Assembly (NCBI RefSeq): GCF_001427525.1
Contig: NZ_LMGU01000001.1
Location: 2,453,405-2,517,404, forward strand
Length of the DNA: 64,000 nucleotides
Source: Microbacterium sp. Root61
GTDB taxonomy: Bacteria > Actinomycetota > Actinomycetes > Actinomycetales > Microbacteriaceae
Direction: 5' to 3'
Under the pieces are notes generated by a model, which worked only from the letters and a program-made list of their open reading frames with translations, was not told the origin of the DNA and did no database searches. Below are positions 7,305-17,900 of the stretch, piece by piece. Position 1 is the first letter of the stretch. Every line of letters begins with the position of its first letter. The position numbers were made by a program, and so were the translations under genes.

Positions 7305-9651
7305 TGTTCTCCTCGGTGGGCGGCGTGGGCTCTGCGCTGCGGCGCGGTGAAGCGAAACGGATGCGACCGAGCTGCGCGAGGCGCGTCCCCGACAGTAGCG
7401 AACGCAGGCTCAGACGCGCACGCATCCGCCGCCAGAACGACATCCGCTGACCCATGCCGCCGACGATCTCGTCGACCTGGCGCCAGAACTCCTCGACGTC
7501 GGCCGTGGTCGGCTCGGCGGGGCCGAACACCTCGGCCTCGGCACGGCGTGCCAGCGTCGTCACGCGGGGTTCGGCGAAGGCCGTCGCGATGACGTTCGCG
7601 TCCTCGACGTGGGTGGCCCCGGTGGGGACCGGCGTGCCGAAGTCCACGGCGCGGTCGCGCAGTTCGTCCCAGCCGCCGCTGATGCGGTCGGCGTTGCGCT
7701 CGGCGGCCTTTCGGCGGCGACGACGGGTGGCCTTGACGGCCCCGATCACGATGAACGGCGACGCGAGCAGGGCGAGGATGCCCAGGCCCAGCGCACTCCA
7801 GCCGATGATCGCGAAGATGAGGGCGAGGTCCACGGCCGTCTCATCCTCGGACTCGCGGTCGTCGGGCACGGTCGGCGGCAGGTCCACCGGCTCCTGCTGC
7901 GGGGGCGGCGGCTGCAGCACCTGCGGCTTCGGGTCGGCGCGCGGCTTGGTCGACTGGTCGGCCGGAACCTGATCCTCCGGCGGCGTCGGGTCGAAGGGCA
8001 CCCAGCCGACGCCGTCGAACGCGACCTCGACCCAGGCGTGCAGGTTGTCGCCGGTGGCCGTGAAGACGGCGCCGCCGGCCTGGTCCTCGTCCGGGTAGAA
8101 ACCCATCACGACGCGGGCGGGGATCCCGACCTCGCGCGCGAGGAGCGCCATCGCCGTCGCGTACTGCTCGTCGTCGCCGATCATCTGCTCGCCGCCGATC
8201 AGCGACGCGATGCGCTCGGCGCCGTGTCCGGCGCGGGAGAGCGTCTCGCCCTCCAACCCGTGGCTGAAGAACCCGCCCTCCGACAGCATGAGCTGCAGCG
8301 CACGCGCCTGCTCGATCGGAGAGCTCGCGTCGGCGACGGCCGTGGACGCGACATCCGCGAGGTCCTGTGGGACGCCGACCTGCTTGGGCAGCTTCACGGG
8401 CGCGAACCGGACCCCGGCGAGCTTCTCGTCGGGGACGTCCTTCGGGATCACGGTTGTGAGCGTGTACGCGTCGCCCTTGCGCAGGCGTGCGGTGACCACG
8501 CCGGTCTCGGTCGAATCGTTGTAGTAGGCCGAGCGGCGCAGATCGTCTGCGCGGTCGCCGGAGAACGTGACGCTGGTGGTGGCACCGGCATCCGGTAGCC
8601 AGACGCCCGCGTAGTCGCCCACCTCGACCTGCAGGGTGACCGGGGTCCCCTCGGCGTCGGGAGACATGTTGCCGCGCACCGGGGTGAACGCGCTCGAGGA
8701 GCCGGCGCCGCTGTCGGACACGTTGTAGACGGTGCCGTTGTAGGCGTCCATGGCCGCGATGCGCACCCGGGCGCCCTCGGGCAGACCGCTCACGGTGAAC
8801 AGCGGCGTCTCGAGGTCGTCGCGGACGTAGCCGCGGAAGCCCTGCAGCGGACTCGCATACTGCTTCACGTCGAACGGCGGGATCACGACGTCGCGCAGCA
8901 CGTAGCGCGGCGAGTCGGGTGCGGCGAAGGCGCTGGCGGCCACCCCGACCGAGGCGGCGACGGCGATGATCACGCCACCCGCGACGACACGGCGCAGGGC
9001 GCTGGAGGCGACGGCGTCTCCCCCGATCGAGACGGCGCCGGGTGCGGGCGCCCACGCCTGGCGGACGGCGAGCCAGACGAGCGCGACGACGGCGAAGACG
9101 GCGCCCTGGACGAGGGGGAACGCCGGCTGCGAAGTGCCGAGGGCGATCTGCACGGCGAGGAACGCGCCCGCCGGAACGAGCGCCCACGCCGCGTGCCGCG
9201 CCCGCAGCGCGAGGCTGCCGGTCAGGACGGCGGCGACCAGGCCGAGCAGGAACGGGACGATGAGATGACCATCGGATGCCGCGACCGGGGCGACCGTGGT
9301 GAGCAGTTGCTTCCACGATGTCACCACACCGACCGCGAGCTGGCGGAGCGTGTCCAGGGTCGGGATGACGCCCGCCACGGTGGTGTGCGGCAGCGCCAGC
9401 ACGCCGCCGAAGAGGAAGTAGGCCGCGACCGTGAGTCCGGAGATGATCAGGATGCCCCAGCGCAACAGTGCGCCGAGGGTGGCGATCGCGAGGCCGACGA
9501 TCAGGGCACCGATGGCGGCGACGAGATAGCCGGGGCCGCCGAACGTGGGCCAGAAGCCGGCGATCGGCACGGCGAGCAGCAGCAGAGCCGCGCCGAGGTC
9601 GAGCAGCCAGCGGCGCAGCGGACGGGCGGTCGTGGTCGAGGTGTCGGTCAT
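7297..9651 (-). CDS. TgpA-like membrane protein with a pseudo-transglutaminase domain
   Basis: 784 residues from the ATG that overlaps the DUF58 stop (ATGA). The N-terminal third has about seven membrane helices (TgpA/DUF3488-like). A large extracytoplasmic transglutaminase-fold domain follows, then one more helix near 640-665 and a basic cytosolic tail. The fold's His (NLHAWVEV, about 536) and Asp (FDPTPP, about 552) are present. The nucleophile position, normally Cys in GxCE(Q/Y)(F/Y)A, is Asp494 in GDDEQYATAM (codon at 8170-8172), and no Cys lies nearby. Cysteine-type catalysis is therefore not expected; a binding or structural role is more likely. MoxR, DUF58 and this protein form a recurrent trio in bacteria. 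Confidence 0.88.
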   Translation of the reverse strand: MTDTSTTTARPLRRWLLDLGAALLLLAVPIAGFWPTFGGPGYLVAAIGALIVGLAIATLGALLRWGILIISGLTVAAYFLFGGVLALPHTTVAGVIPTLDTLRQLAVGVVTSWKQLLTTVAPVAASDGHLIVPFLLGLVAAVLTGSLALRARHAAWALVPAGAFLAVQIALGTSQPAFPLVQGAVFAVVALVWLAVRQAWAPAPGAVSIGGDAVASSALRRVVAGGVIIAVAASVGVAASAFAAPDSPRYVLRDVVIPPFDVKQYASPLQGFRGYVRDDLETPLFTVSGLPEGARVRIAAMDAYNGTVYNVSDSGAGSSSAFTPVRGNMSPDAEGTPVTLQVEVGDYAGVWLPDAGATTSVTFSGDRADDLRRSAYYNDSTETGVVTARLRKGDAYTLTTVIPKDVPDEKLAGVRFAPVKLPKQVGVPQDLADVASTAVADASSPIEQARALQLMLSEGGFFSHGLEGETLSRAGHGAERIASLIGGEQMIGDDEQYATAMALLAREVGIPARVVMGFYPDEDQAGGAVFTATGDNLHAWVEVAFDGVGWVPFDPTPPEDQVPADQSTKPRADPKPQVLQPPPPQQEPVDLPPTVPDDRESEDETAVDLALIFAIIGWSALGLGILALLASPFIVIGAVKATRRRRRKAAERNADRISGGWDELRDRAVDFGTPVPTGATHVEDANVIATAFAEPRVTTLARRAEAEVFGPAEPTTADVEEFWRQVDEIVGGMGQRMSFWRRMRARLSLRSLLSGTRLAQLGRIRFASPRRSAEPTPPTEENND

Positions 9652-10901
9652 GCCAGCACCTTCCTGAGGGCTCCGGCGAGCTGGTCGAGGGCGCCGACGG
9701 TCAACACGTCCGCCTCGCCGATGCGGCGCAGCCCGGGTGCGGCGCCGGTTTCGACGACGACCGCGAGGGCGCGTGCGCCGTAGGGCAGGCGCGCGCAGGC
9801 GATGCGCAGCTGGGCGGCGCTGACCGCGCTGCCGCACACGAGCACGACGACGCTGGCGAGCGCGATGGAGGCGGAGACGACACCGGCGAGCTCGACGATG
9901 CCACCCTCGCGGGGACGGGACTGCTCGAGTCCGGACAGTGCGTCGAGGAACTGCTTGCCGGTCGCGGCGGGCAGCTCACGGCCCTGCACGCGCACCTCGA
10001 CGCGCTGGGAGTCGCGCAGGGCGCGCAGTCCGAGCGATCCGGCGGCGGAGATGGCCAGCTCGAACTCGGCCCCGTCGCGGTAGTCGGCGGCGCTGCGGGA
10101 GAGCCCGATCACGAAGTGCGAACGGCGGGTCTCCTCGTACTGACGCACCATGACACTGCCGGTGCGGGCCGTGGACTTCCAGTGCACGTGGCGAAGGTCA
10201 TCGCCCGGCTGGTATTCGCGCAACGCGTGGAAGGAGACATCGTCGGGCGACAGGTCGGTGGTGGGAAGGCCGTCGAGGTCGCGCAGGAACCCGAGCGACT
10301 GGCCGCTGAACAGCACGGTGCGGGGATGCACGTACAGGTCGACGGGCTCGTCGCGGCGGTGGACCCGCTCGAAGAGTCCGAGCGGGTCGCCGCGCACGAC
10401 GCTCACGGGACCGACCTGCAGGATGCCGCGCTTCTGCGTCGGGATCGCGAACAGCTCTTCGGCCTCGTCGCCGGCGTGCAGGCGGCGCACCGAGAAGACA
10501 CCGCGGCCCGAGCCGACCGGCAGGACGACGCGGGAGGGCAGGATGGCGCGGTTTCCGGTGTTCGCGAGGGTCAGCGCGCCGACCGCCCGCTCGCCGACGA
10601 CGACGCGCGTGCGGTTGAGATCGAGTGTGACGTCGTACGCGGTGCGGCCGATCAGGAACAGGGCGCACAGCACCAGCGTGACGCCGATGATCAGCGCCGC
10701 GATCGTGAGCTCCCACCAGCCGAGCATCTCGCCCGCGATCCAGAGGATCAGCGCGGTCGCGATGAGCACCCAGGTGACGGGGCGCGCGATGCCGAGCAGT
10801 TCGCGCGTACGCCGCAGGACGCGGGATGCCACGGGACCCGCGACCTCCCGCCATCCGGCACGATCCCCGGCGGGGATCGACCCGAGTGTCTCGCTCGTCA
10901 T
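9648..10901 (-). CDS. DUF58 domain protein
   Basis: 417 residues. Two membrane helices lie near 40-85 (VTWVLIATALILWIAGEMLG and following). The DUF58 signature is clear: EYQPGDDLRHVHWKSTARTG followed by VRQYEETRR, with a VWA-like C-terminal fold. DUF58 proteins almost always pair with MoxR ATPases and are thought to act with them in assembling or activating envelope or metal-binding complexes. The ATG shares one base with the MoxR stop (TGATG), and its stop overlaps the pseudo-transglutaminase start. Confidence 0.92.
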   Translation of the reverse strand: MTSETLGSIPAGDRAGWREVAGPVASRVLRRTRELLGIARPVTWVLIATALILWIAGEMLGWWELTIAALIIGVTLVLCALFLIGRTAYDVTLDLNRTRVVVGERAVGALTLANTGNRAILPSRVVLPVGSGRGVFSVRRLHAGDEAEELFAIPTQKRGILQVGPVSVVRGDPLGLFERVHRRDEPVDLYVHPRTVLFSGQSLGFLRDLDGLPTTDLSPDDVSFHALREYQPGDDLRHVHWKSTARTGSVMVRQYEETRRSHFVIGLSRSAADYRDGAEFELAISAAGSLGLRALRDSQRVEVRVQGRELPAATGKQFLDALSGLEQSRPREGGIVELAGVVSASIALASVVVLVCGSAVSAAQLRIACARLPYGARALAVVVETGAAPGLRRIGEADVLTVGALDQLAGALRKVLA

Positions 10902-11872
10902 CAGGCCGCAGACCTCGCCTGGGGAGCGCCGACCGAGTCCAGCACGCGGTTGATGACCGTCTCGGCCGTCGTACCGGAGAACTCCGCCTCGGGGTCGAGC
11001 ACGATGCGGTGCGTCCAGACGGCCGCAGCGAGGTCCTTGATGTCGTCGGGCGTGACGAAGTGGCGGCCCTGGGCGGCGGCCCAGACCTTGGCGATGCGGA
11101 TCATCGAGATCGCGCCGCGGACCGAGACGCCCAGACGGGTGGCGGAGTCGTTGCGCGTGGCTTCGGAGAGCTGGGCGGTGTAGCGCAGCACGGCGGACTC
11201 GACGTGCGTGGTCGCCGCGAGATCGGCCATGTCGGCCACGGCGCTCGTCGTGATCAGCGCGGGGAGGTGAGCCGACGGGTTGCGGTCGGAGGCACCGGCA
11301 AGGATCTGCTCGGTGGTCGCGAGATCCGGGTAGCCGATCGAGGTCTTCACGAGGAAGCGGTCAAGCTGCGCCTCGGGCAGCTTGTAGGTGCCGGCCTGCT
11401 CGATGGGGTTCTGCGTCGCGATCACCAGGAACGGACGACCCGCGTCGTGCGTGACGCCGTCGACGGTGACGCGCGACTCCTCCATGACCTCCAGGAGGGC
11501 GGACTGCGTCTTGGGCGAGGCGCGGTTGATCTCGTCCGCGAGCACGATCGAGGAGAAGATCGGGCCCTTGTGGAACTCGAACTTGTGCGCAGCCTGGTCG
11601 TAGATGGTGACACCCGTGACGTCGGAGGGCAGCAGGTCCGGGGTGAACTGGATGCGGTTGCTCGTACCCTGCACCGTCGCGGCCAGCGCCTTGGCGAGGC
11701 TCGTCTTGCCGGTTCCGGGGGCGTCCTCCAGGAGGACGTGGCCCTCGGCGAGCATTGCGGCGATCACCAGGCCCACGACGTCGCGCTTGCCCATGAGTGC
11801 ACGGTCGACGTTGTCGACGAGGCGGGTGAACGTGCCCTGGAACCAGGCGGCCTGTTCGGGAGTCATCGTCAT
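10901..11872 (-). CDS. MoxR-family AAA+ ATPase
   Basis: 323 residues. Walker A is DAPGTGKTSLAKAL, Walker B is VLADEINRASPKTQSALLEV, with sensor 1 (IATQNP) and an arginine finger region (AQLDRF). MoxR proteins are chaperone-like ATPases that work with VWA or DUF58 partners, here encoded directly downstream. The gene starts 46 bp after the giant surface protein's stop, so it is probably on the same message. The SD is modest (AGGA about 11 nt before the first ATG); a second ATG two codons in is an alternative start. Confidence 0.95.
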   Translation of the reverse strand: MTMTPEQAAWFQGTFTRLVDNVDRALMGKRDVVGLVIAAMLAEGHVLLEDAPGTGKTSLAKALAATVQGTSNRIQFTPDLLPSDVTGVTIYDQAAHKFEFHKGPIFSSIVLADEINRASPKTQSALLEVMEESRVTVDGVTHDAGRPFLVIATQNPIEQAGTYKLPEAQLDRFLVKTSIGYPDLATTEQILAGASDRNPSAHLPALITTSAVADMADLAATTHVESAVLRYTAQLSEATRNDSATRLGVSVRGAISMIRIAKVWAAAQGRHFVTPDDIKDLAAAVWTHRIVLDPEAEFSGTTAETVINRVLDSVGAPQARSAA

Positions 11873-11918
11873 TGCGGAAATGTCCTGTTCTTGAAGTGAG
11901 GTGCGATGAAAAGGCGCA

Positions 11919-14900
11919 TCAGTACCACGTCATCCGTGGCGTGCTGCCGATGCCGTCGATCTCCAGCCAGGGCTGGCGCCCGGTCCAGCCGTAGTAGCAG
12001 CTCATCGTCACCGAGCCGTTCGCCGGGATGTAGTAGGTCTTCCCGGAGAAGCGCGGCTCGTGATCGTCCGAGCAGGCGACGAAGTAGTTGCCGGCGGGGA
12101 AGTTGGTGACGTTCAGCTGCATGAACGCGCACGAGGAGCTGCTGCAGTTCGGCATGCTGCCACTGGTCGTGCCCTTCGAGAGCGTATACGTCGGCTGTGG
12201 CGGGTCAGCTGTCCGCGCCGACGCCGACGCGACCGCCGACACCTGACCCTCCGTGTCGTAGGCACGCACCTGCACGCTGCCCGTCACGCTGTGCCCGTGG
12301 TTCACCGATGTGCTGCCGGTGCGCCCCACGTTCTGCCAGCCGCCGCCGTTGATATTGATCTGCATGACTTGGATGCCGCGGCCGTTATCGGCCGGAGCCG
12401 ACCACGAGTACGTGATCGACGTGCCGCTCGCAGACGCACCCGCGCCCGGCGTGTTCACCGGACCGTAGGGCGCCACCGAGCCGGAGGGCGCGGAGGCCGG
12501 GCCGTCGTAGCGCACCCCGTCCAGCGATGTGTACGCGCGCAACGTCACCTGGTAGCTGTTGTTGTTCGCGATGCCGGCGGTGATGGTGGTGCCGTCCCAG
12601 TCGCTGCGCCAGCCCGAGCCCACGTTGTACTCGTACTTGACCTCACCCGCGGTCGCGCCGTTGCCGGCAGCCGGCGTGTAAGTCACGTGGATGCGGCTGT
12701 TGGCGGCCGGAGTCGTGGCGACCACGTTGGTGGGCGCTCCGGGCGCGACGAACGCGCGTCTCGGCGCCGACTGGGGACTGTCCGCCCCCATGCCCGCCTT
12801 ATTGGAGGCTGACACGGTGAACGTGTAGTCGGTCGTGGATGCATCGATCACGACCGCCTGGGTCGTCTGACCTGCCGCGACCGGAATCGTGTTGATGAGC
12901 GATCCGCCGCGCAGCACCTTGAGGCTGTAACCCGAGATCGCATCGCCGTTGTTGGCAGGGGGCGACCACGCCACCTGCATCTGCGCCTGCGAGCCGACCG
13001 GGCTCAGCCGCGCCGTGGTCGGCGCGCCAGGAGCCTCGGGCGCCCGTGCGGGCACCATGCCGGCCGAGGGCGCGCTCCAGCTCGACGGATCGGGAGCGAG
13101 GTTCACGGCCTGCACGCGCACCTGGTAGTTGGTGCCGTTCTCCAGACCGTCCCACGTCAGCGAGTTGCCGGTGACCAGCGTCTTCTGCGAGACGCCCGAC
13201 GGCGGGGCCGGCGAGATCTCCAGGTTGAAGGACTGCACCGGAGAGCCGGGCGTCGACGGGGTGACCCAGGCGACCTTCAGGCTGCGGTCGCCGAACTGCA
13301 GGGTCGGCGGGTTCGGGGTGTCCGGACGCGCGTCGGGACGCGCCTCCTCCGAGGGGGCCGACGGGTCGGAGTCGTTGACGCGGTTGGTCGCGATCACGAC
13401 GAAGTTGTACTTGACGTTGTTGGTCAGCCCGTCCAGCGTGCACGTCGTCGACGCGCACTTCTTCGTGTAGTCGCCCGCCACGGACTTGACCGTATAGCCG
13501 GTGATCTCGGCGCCGTTGTTGGCCGGCGGCGTCCACGACAGCACGACGGTGCGGTCCTGCACGCTGGAGACTGTGGGCGTGCCCGGTGCGTCGGGGCGTC
13601 CCTGCACCGTCAGACGGATGCGTCCCTCGACCTCGCGGTCGACGTCGGTCGTCACGTCCTGGATGCGGTAACGCACGACCATGGTGCCGAAGAACTTCGC
13701 ATCCGGCGTCACCTTGACGTTGGTGCCGGAGACCTCGACGGTGCCCTCACCGGTCTCGGTGATCGCCGTGGTGACCTTCAGCGGGGTGTCCGGGAACGGG
13801 TTGAAGTCGTTGTCGAGCACCGGCACGGAGACGGTCTTGCCCTGGTGCGCCTCTTCGATGGTGTCGTCGTTGGCCGTCGGCAGCGGACGCGTGGAGGCCG
13901 TGACCCGCACGGTGACGCTGCCCTCGATCGCCTCGGTCTGGCCGTCGCTGATGCGGAGCTTGACCGTGGCGGTGGTGCCCTTGGGCGTGTTGGAGCCGGC
14001 GCTGACCTGCAGCTCCTGACCCTTGATGCTCGCGCTCATGCCCGTCGGCGAACCGCCGACGATCGTGTAGCTCATGTCATCGAGGTCGTCGGGATCGGGG
14101 TCGCGGGTGAGGGCGAGCAGATCCAGCGTCGCGGCATCCTCACCCGGAGCGACATCCATCTGCCCGTTCGAGAACGTCGGCGGCTGGTTGTCGGGCGGGA
14201 GCACCGTGATCGGCAGTGTGAGCGTCGCCTTGCGGCCCTCGGGGTCGTCCGGGCCGGTGCCGTCGGTCACCTCGAAGGTGATGGCGTCCTGCCCGAAGTA
14301 GCTGTCGGCCGACGTGTAGACCAGCGTGGTCTGGTCCTTGACCAGATCGGCGCCGTTCGAGTGCACCGCCGCGACCTTCGCCGCCTCGGTGATGACGACC
14401 TTGGCGCCGCCGACCGCCTTGACGTGGTCGGCGAGCTTGATCTCGATCGTCTCGCCGCTCTTCACCTCGACCGGAGTGACCGTGGTCAGCGTCGGGGGGA
14501 GCGAATCGAGCGACGGCACGCGGATGAAGGCGGATGCCGCGAGGCCGTCCTCGTCGGTGATCGTGTACGTGATCAGCTGGGCCTCGTCGCCGAGCACGAC
14601 GCGCACCTTGCCGTCCGCGAGCACCTTGGCCCCGGCATCCTGAACCGTCACGGTCAGCGCCTTGGTCGTGCCGTCCGGGTCCTCGTCGTTGGCGAGGACC
14701 TCGACATCGACGGTGTCCTCCTCGACGTCCTCGGCGCGGATGCGGTCATCGCGCGCCACCGGCCGCTGCAGCGGCACGTCCTCGGCCACCGTGACCTGCA
14801 GGACGGCGATGCCCTTGGCCCCGCGCGCATCGCGGATCGTGTACTGCAGCGAGGTCTCGATCGGCTCTCCGGGCGAGGTCACGACGACGCGGTTGCCCTC

Positions 14901-17900
14901 GACCTTGGCCGACAGGCCGGCGACCTCGGGGAGGATCAGTCCGTCCTTGACGAGCCCGATGGCGTCACCGTCGGGGTCGGAGTCGTTCGCCAGCACCGGC
15001 ACGGCGACCTTGCGATCCGGACGCATGACGACGGAGTCCTTGACCGCGTACGGCGACTGGTTCGCCGCCTCGCCCGGGGCGATGCCGATGCGGATGGAGG
15101 CGGTGCCCTCCTTGCCGAGGCGATCGCGCACCCGGTAGGTGAAGGTGTCCACGCCCGACGAGTCGTCGAAGGCCTGGTAGACGAGCGTGTCCGCGCCTAC
15201 CTCGACGATGCGCCCCTTCTTGGGGGCCGACGCGATGCCGATCAGATCGACCGAGTCGCCGTCGGCGTCGATGCCGTCCATCGGGATCGCGATCGTGACC
15301 TGGGAGCCGGTCAGGGTGCGGGCCACGATGTCGCGGGGCCGCGGCGCCTGGTTGGTCTCGGCGTTGACGGGGAGCACCTGGATGGTGACGTAGCCGGCAT
15401 CCTTCTGACCCGTGCTGTCGGTCACCTCATAGGTGGCGTAGACCGTTCCGGGCTCGTCGGGGGCGCGGAAGCGGAGCACGTCCTGCGAGACGAACAGATC
15501 GCCCTCGTCGGGCTTGATCAGCGGCGGCACCAGGTCCGGCGCGACGTGGATCGTGTCGCCGTTGGGGTGGTAGTCGTTCTCGAGCACCGGGATCGTGACG
15601 ATGTCACCGGCACGGACGATCGCCTGGTCGTCGTTGGCGACCGGGGGGCGCAGCTGCGCGGGCGCGGGCACGGGGATGACCACGACCTCGCCGTCGGCCG
15701 TCTGGATGCCGTTGGAGATGCGGTACGCGATGCGCACCTGCGCGCCGAGCGCGGACTGGTCGCTGATGCGGAGCGTCTCGTGGTTGAGGACCGAGACGGC
15801 CACACCGGTGCCGGGATCGACCGTCACCGACTGCACCACGAGGATGCCGCCGGCCGGGTCGGCGTCGTTGGCCAGCACGTTCACGAGCACGTCGCCACCG
15901 CTGGGCAGCAGTGCGACGTCGCGCACCGCGATCGGGGGCAGGTCGGTGTCGGCGTCCTCGAGCACGTCGACGCGCACGAGACCGGGCACGCCGTTCGGAC
16001 CGGTCGAGACGAGGTATTGGATGTAATAGGTGCCGGGCTTGTTCGAGACGAACGAGAAGGTCTTGTTGGCGGTGTCGAGCACGACGATCGCATCGGCGAC
16101 CTCGTCGACGCGCGCGAGGCGCAGCTGCTCACGACCGGAGCTCGTGTCGTTGGCCAGCGGGGCGACGGTGGCCGTCTGCCCGGCGCGCACGACGACGTGG
16201 TCGGCGTTGGTGATCGGCAGGGTGGAGCCGACGGGACGCACGTCGAAGCGCACGGTCCCTTCGGTGACGTCGGTCCCGTCCGAGACGATGATCGTGACAT
16301 CCTTGCGACCCTGGGTTCCGCCGATGGCGCGGTAGGTGATGCGGCCGTCCGAGGTGAAGTCGGCCTCGTCGCCCTCGGCGGGCACGACGGCCTGCAGGAA
16401 GACGTCATCGCCGTCCGGGTCGATCCAGTCGGGCAGCACGTTGTAGGTGACGGTGCCGCCGGCCTCGACCGCGACGTTGGTGACGCGCTTCTGCTTCGGC
16501 GGAGCGTTGGTGTCCCAATCGTGCACCGCGAGTCGGACGGTGGCGGTGTCTTTGCCACCACGCCCGTCGTCGACCTCGTAGACGAACGAGTCTGCGCCCG
16601 TGGCATCCTCCGGGACGGCGATCTGCAGACCTGCGCCGTTGTTGATCGGCTGGATCGTGCCGAGAGCCGGGTTGCCGCCGGGGACCGTGGCGGTCAGCAC
16701 ATCGCCGTCCGCGTCATTGTCGTTGTCGAGCACGGGCAGCACGGTGGTGCGGCCGGGCCGTACGCCGAAGTCGTCGTCCGTCGCGACCGGGACCGTGTTC
16801 TCCGGCGTCCGCTCGGGGAGGGTCGTCTCGACGGTCTCCTCGGTGGTCTGCTCGTCTTCCTCGGCATCGCCCTCGGGCGGCGTGATGTCGTTCCAGTTGT
16901 CGATGCGCTGCATGCTCTCGCTGGCCATCCAGGCGCTGCCGCCGACGACGTCGTTGAGCACGACCACGTCGCGGTTCTGCCGGAAGGCGAGCACGGATGA
17001 CTCATCCACACCCTCGATGTCGACGGCGAGGTCGTCCTTGTCGCCGACGCAGTCGCGGATGAACTTCGCCGATCCCGACCACGCGGAGTACGCGCAGCCC
17101 TGCAGCACGACGGGTGCGGAGGGGGAGCCCTGCGCGCCGGAGCTCTTCTCGGTCGGCTCGGAGCCGTCCAGCGGGACGCGAACGAGGTGGGACTTCGTGG
17201 TCAGGGCCACGGTGGTCGTCTCGGCGGACGGCTGCTGCAGCGCAGCACCATCGGCATCCGGAACCTCTGTGCGCATGCCCGTGGACGTCTGCACCATCGT
17301 GCCGCTGAGCACGACGGCGGTCGAGCCGACCGCGGTGATGCCGCTCTCGGCGTCGGCGTCGAGGGGTTCGAGGTTGTGCACGGAGGGGTCGCCGGGCTCG
17401 CCCGCTTCGAGGCGGATCGAGAGGATCTGGCTGTCGGCGACCGAGAGCGCGTGGACGGTCCCGTCCACGCCGACCGTGACATCGGCGTTCTTGCCGAGTT
17501 CGGCGGTGGGGTCGGTGCCCTCGACCTGGAAGGAACCGATCGCCTCGGAAGGCATGACCCAGAGATCGCCCGAGGTGCGGTCCAGCACGGCGACGGTCGA
17601 GCCGCCCAGTACGACCTTCGCGCCACCGGGCACGTCGGCCGAGTCGGCGAGGGTCACCATCGCCGGGTCCACGGTCGTGACCGTGCCCTGCGAGGAGTCC
17701 ACGACGAGCACAGTGGAGCCGGTCTGGAGAATGTCGTAGTCGTCGGATGCCGCACGCAGGCCGCCGTCGAGCACCTGCGACTCGTGGTTGAAGTGCCCGA
17801 CGAGCAGGCTCGACTTCTTGGTCACCCAGACGCCGCCGTCGTGCAGATCGACTTCAGTGGTCGGGAACCCCTGATAGACGAACGCCATTGTGGTGATCGC

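Noticed and set aside
13845..17000. A 1,051-codon open frame on the plus strand, with others such as 27349-31587 and 37483-40347
   Set aside because: They lie antisense to clear genes (giant surface protein; Fhs/GntK/GH3; DUF3516 helicase), have no recognisable motifs and show composition typical of mirror frames in high-GC DNA.
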